Shown here: in pieces, positions 6,137 through 6,325 of the stretch
How the letters are laid out: every line of letters starts with the position of its first letter
Position numbering within the stretch: position 1 is the first letter of the stretch
Assembly: GCA_035308145.1 (NCBI GenBank)
Contig: DATGHD010000425.1
Span: 1 to 6,325 of the forward strand
Origin: Roseiarcus sp035308145
Lineage (GTDB): Bacteria > Pseudomonadota > Alphaproteobacteria > Rhizobiales > Beijerinckiaceae
Direction: 5' to 3'
Length of the DNA: 6,325 bases
Notes under the pieces: model-generated
Told to the model about the DNA's origin: nothing
The model's input: only the letters and a program-made list of their open reading frames with translations
Database searches by the model: none
Position numbers and translations under genes: made by a program

Positions 6137-6325
6137 ATGAACTCGCAATCCCTTGCCGCAACGGCCCGCGCCAAACCGCAAAGCGCGCTAACGCCGCGCG
6201 TCGCGGTGGCGATCGTCTTCTTCGTTCTTGGCCTCGGCCTTGGCCTGTGGTCGGGCGCTTCCGCAAGCATCCTGCAAAGCGTCGGCATGAACGCGCCGCT
6301 CTTCGGCGTGGCGATGACGCTCTTC
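6137..6325 (+). CDS. Probable major facilitator superfamily transporter, N-terminal part (3' end outside window)
   Basis: The first 63 residues are visible. A polar N-terminus of about 20 residues is followed by R-V-A-V-A-I-V-F-F-V-L-G-L-G-L-G-L-W-S-G (21-40), a first membrane helix, then A-S-A-S-I-L-Q-S-V-G-M (41-51) and the start of a second hydrophobic helix (P-L-F-G-V-A-M-T-L-F, 54-63). The spacing of helix 1, a short loop with L-x(6)-A-x-x-G-x-A and helix 2 resembles inner-membrane MFS proteins such as the YbjJ type. An in-frame TGA at 6131-6133 rules out an earlier start in this frame. The ribosome binding site is weak (GCGGCGG, 6123-6129). It begins 63 bases after the MttB-family gene on the same strand, so uptake or export of that enzyme's substrate or product is plausible. 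With only two helices visible, another transporter family cannot be excluded. Confidence 0.65.
   Translation, partial: MNSQSLAATARAKPQSALTPRVAVAIVFFVLGLGLGLWSGASASILQSVGMNAPLFGVAMTLF

Noticed and set aside
4667..6181. A 504-codon open frame on the - strand opposite the MttB-family gene
   Set aside because: Its composition (Arg, His, Ala rich) is that of an antisense shadow in GC-rich DNA; the + strand has full family similarity along the same stretch.

Overview
The window looks like a chromosomal piece from an alphaproteobacterium, probably of the order Hyphomicrobiales. The evidence is the high GC content, the strong G/C preference at third codon positions, and two intergenic inverted-repeat elements of types I associate with that group (one bounded by a CATTGCGAG-type arm, one by a CCTTCTCCCC...GAGAAGG-type arm). 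I cannot assign a genus from the sequence alone. Every gene I can support is on the + strand, and the layout is that of a small catabolic cluster.

Layout: (1) 2-328, the C-terminal end of an iron-containing alcohol dehydrogenase. (2) 329-462, a gap mostly filled by inverted-repeat element 1. (3) 463-1964, a PuuC-like NAD(P)-dependent aldehyde dehydrogenase broken near its 3' end by an in-frame TGA and a one-base frameshift. (4) 1965-2156, a gap filled by inverted-repeat element 2, a mirror-symmetric array of four small hairpins. (5) 2157-3305, a mandelate racemase/muconate lactonizing enzyme family protein of the enolase superfamily, starting at GTG. (6) 3353-4354, a LysR-family regulator of the GcvA/AmpR type. 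(7) 4355-4519, a gap with an AT-rich 28-bp imperfect dyad, a candidate operator. (8) 4520-6073, a trimethylamine methyltransferase (MttB) family protein without an internal amber codon, so of the non-pyrrolysine branch. (9) 6137 to the window end, the N-terminus of a probable major facilitator superfamily transporter.

How the genes could work together (inference): the alcohol and aldehyde dehydrogenases would oxidise an alcohol to a carboxylate. The enolase-superfamily enzyme would act on a carboxylate by removing its alpha proton. The MttB-family protein would remove a methyl group from a methylated, perhaps quaternary, amine. The MFS protein would carry substrate or product, and the LysR protein would sense an intermediate. 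No corrinoid protein or corrinoid:THF methyltransferase lies in the window, so the methyl acceptor is unknown. The most distinctive observations are the fine structure of the two repeat elements, which share an 11-mer hairpin core, the double lesion in the aldehyde dehydrogenase, the dyad ahead of the MttB gene, and the pairing of a non-pyrrolysine MttB homologue with an enolase-superfamily enzyme that has Arg at the second position of the KxK motif.
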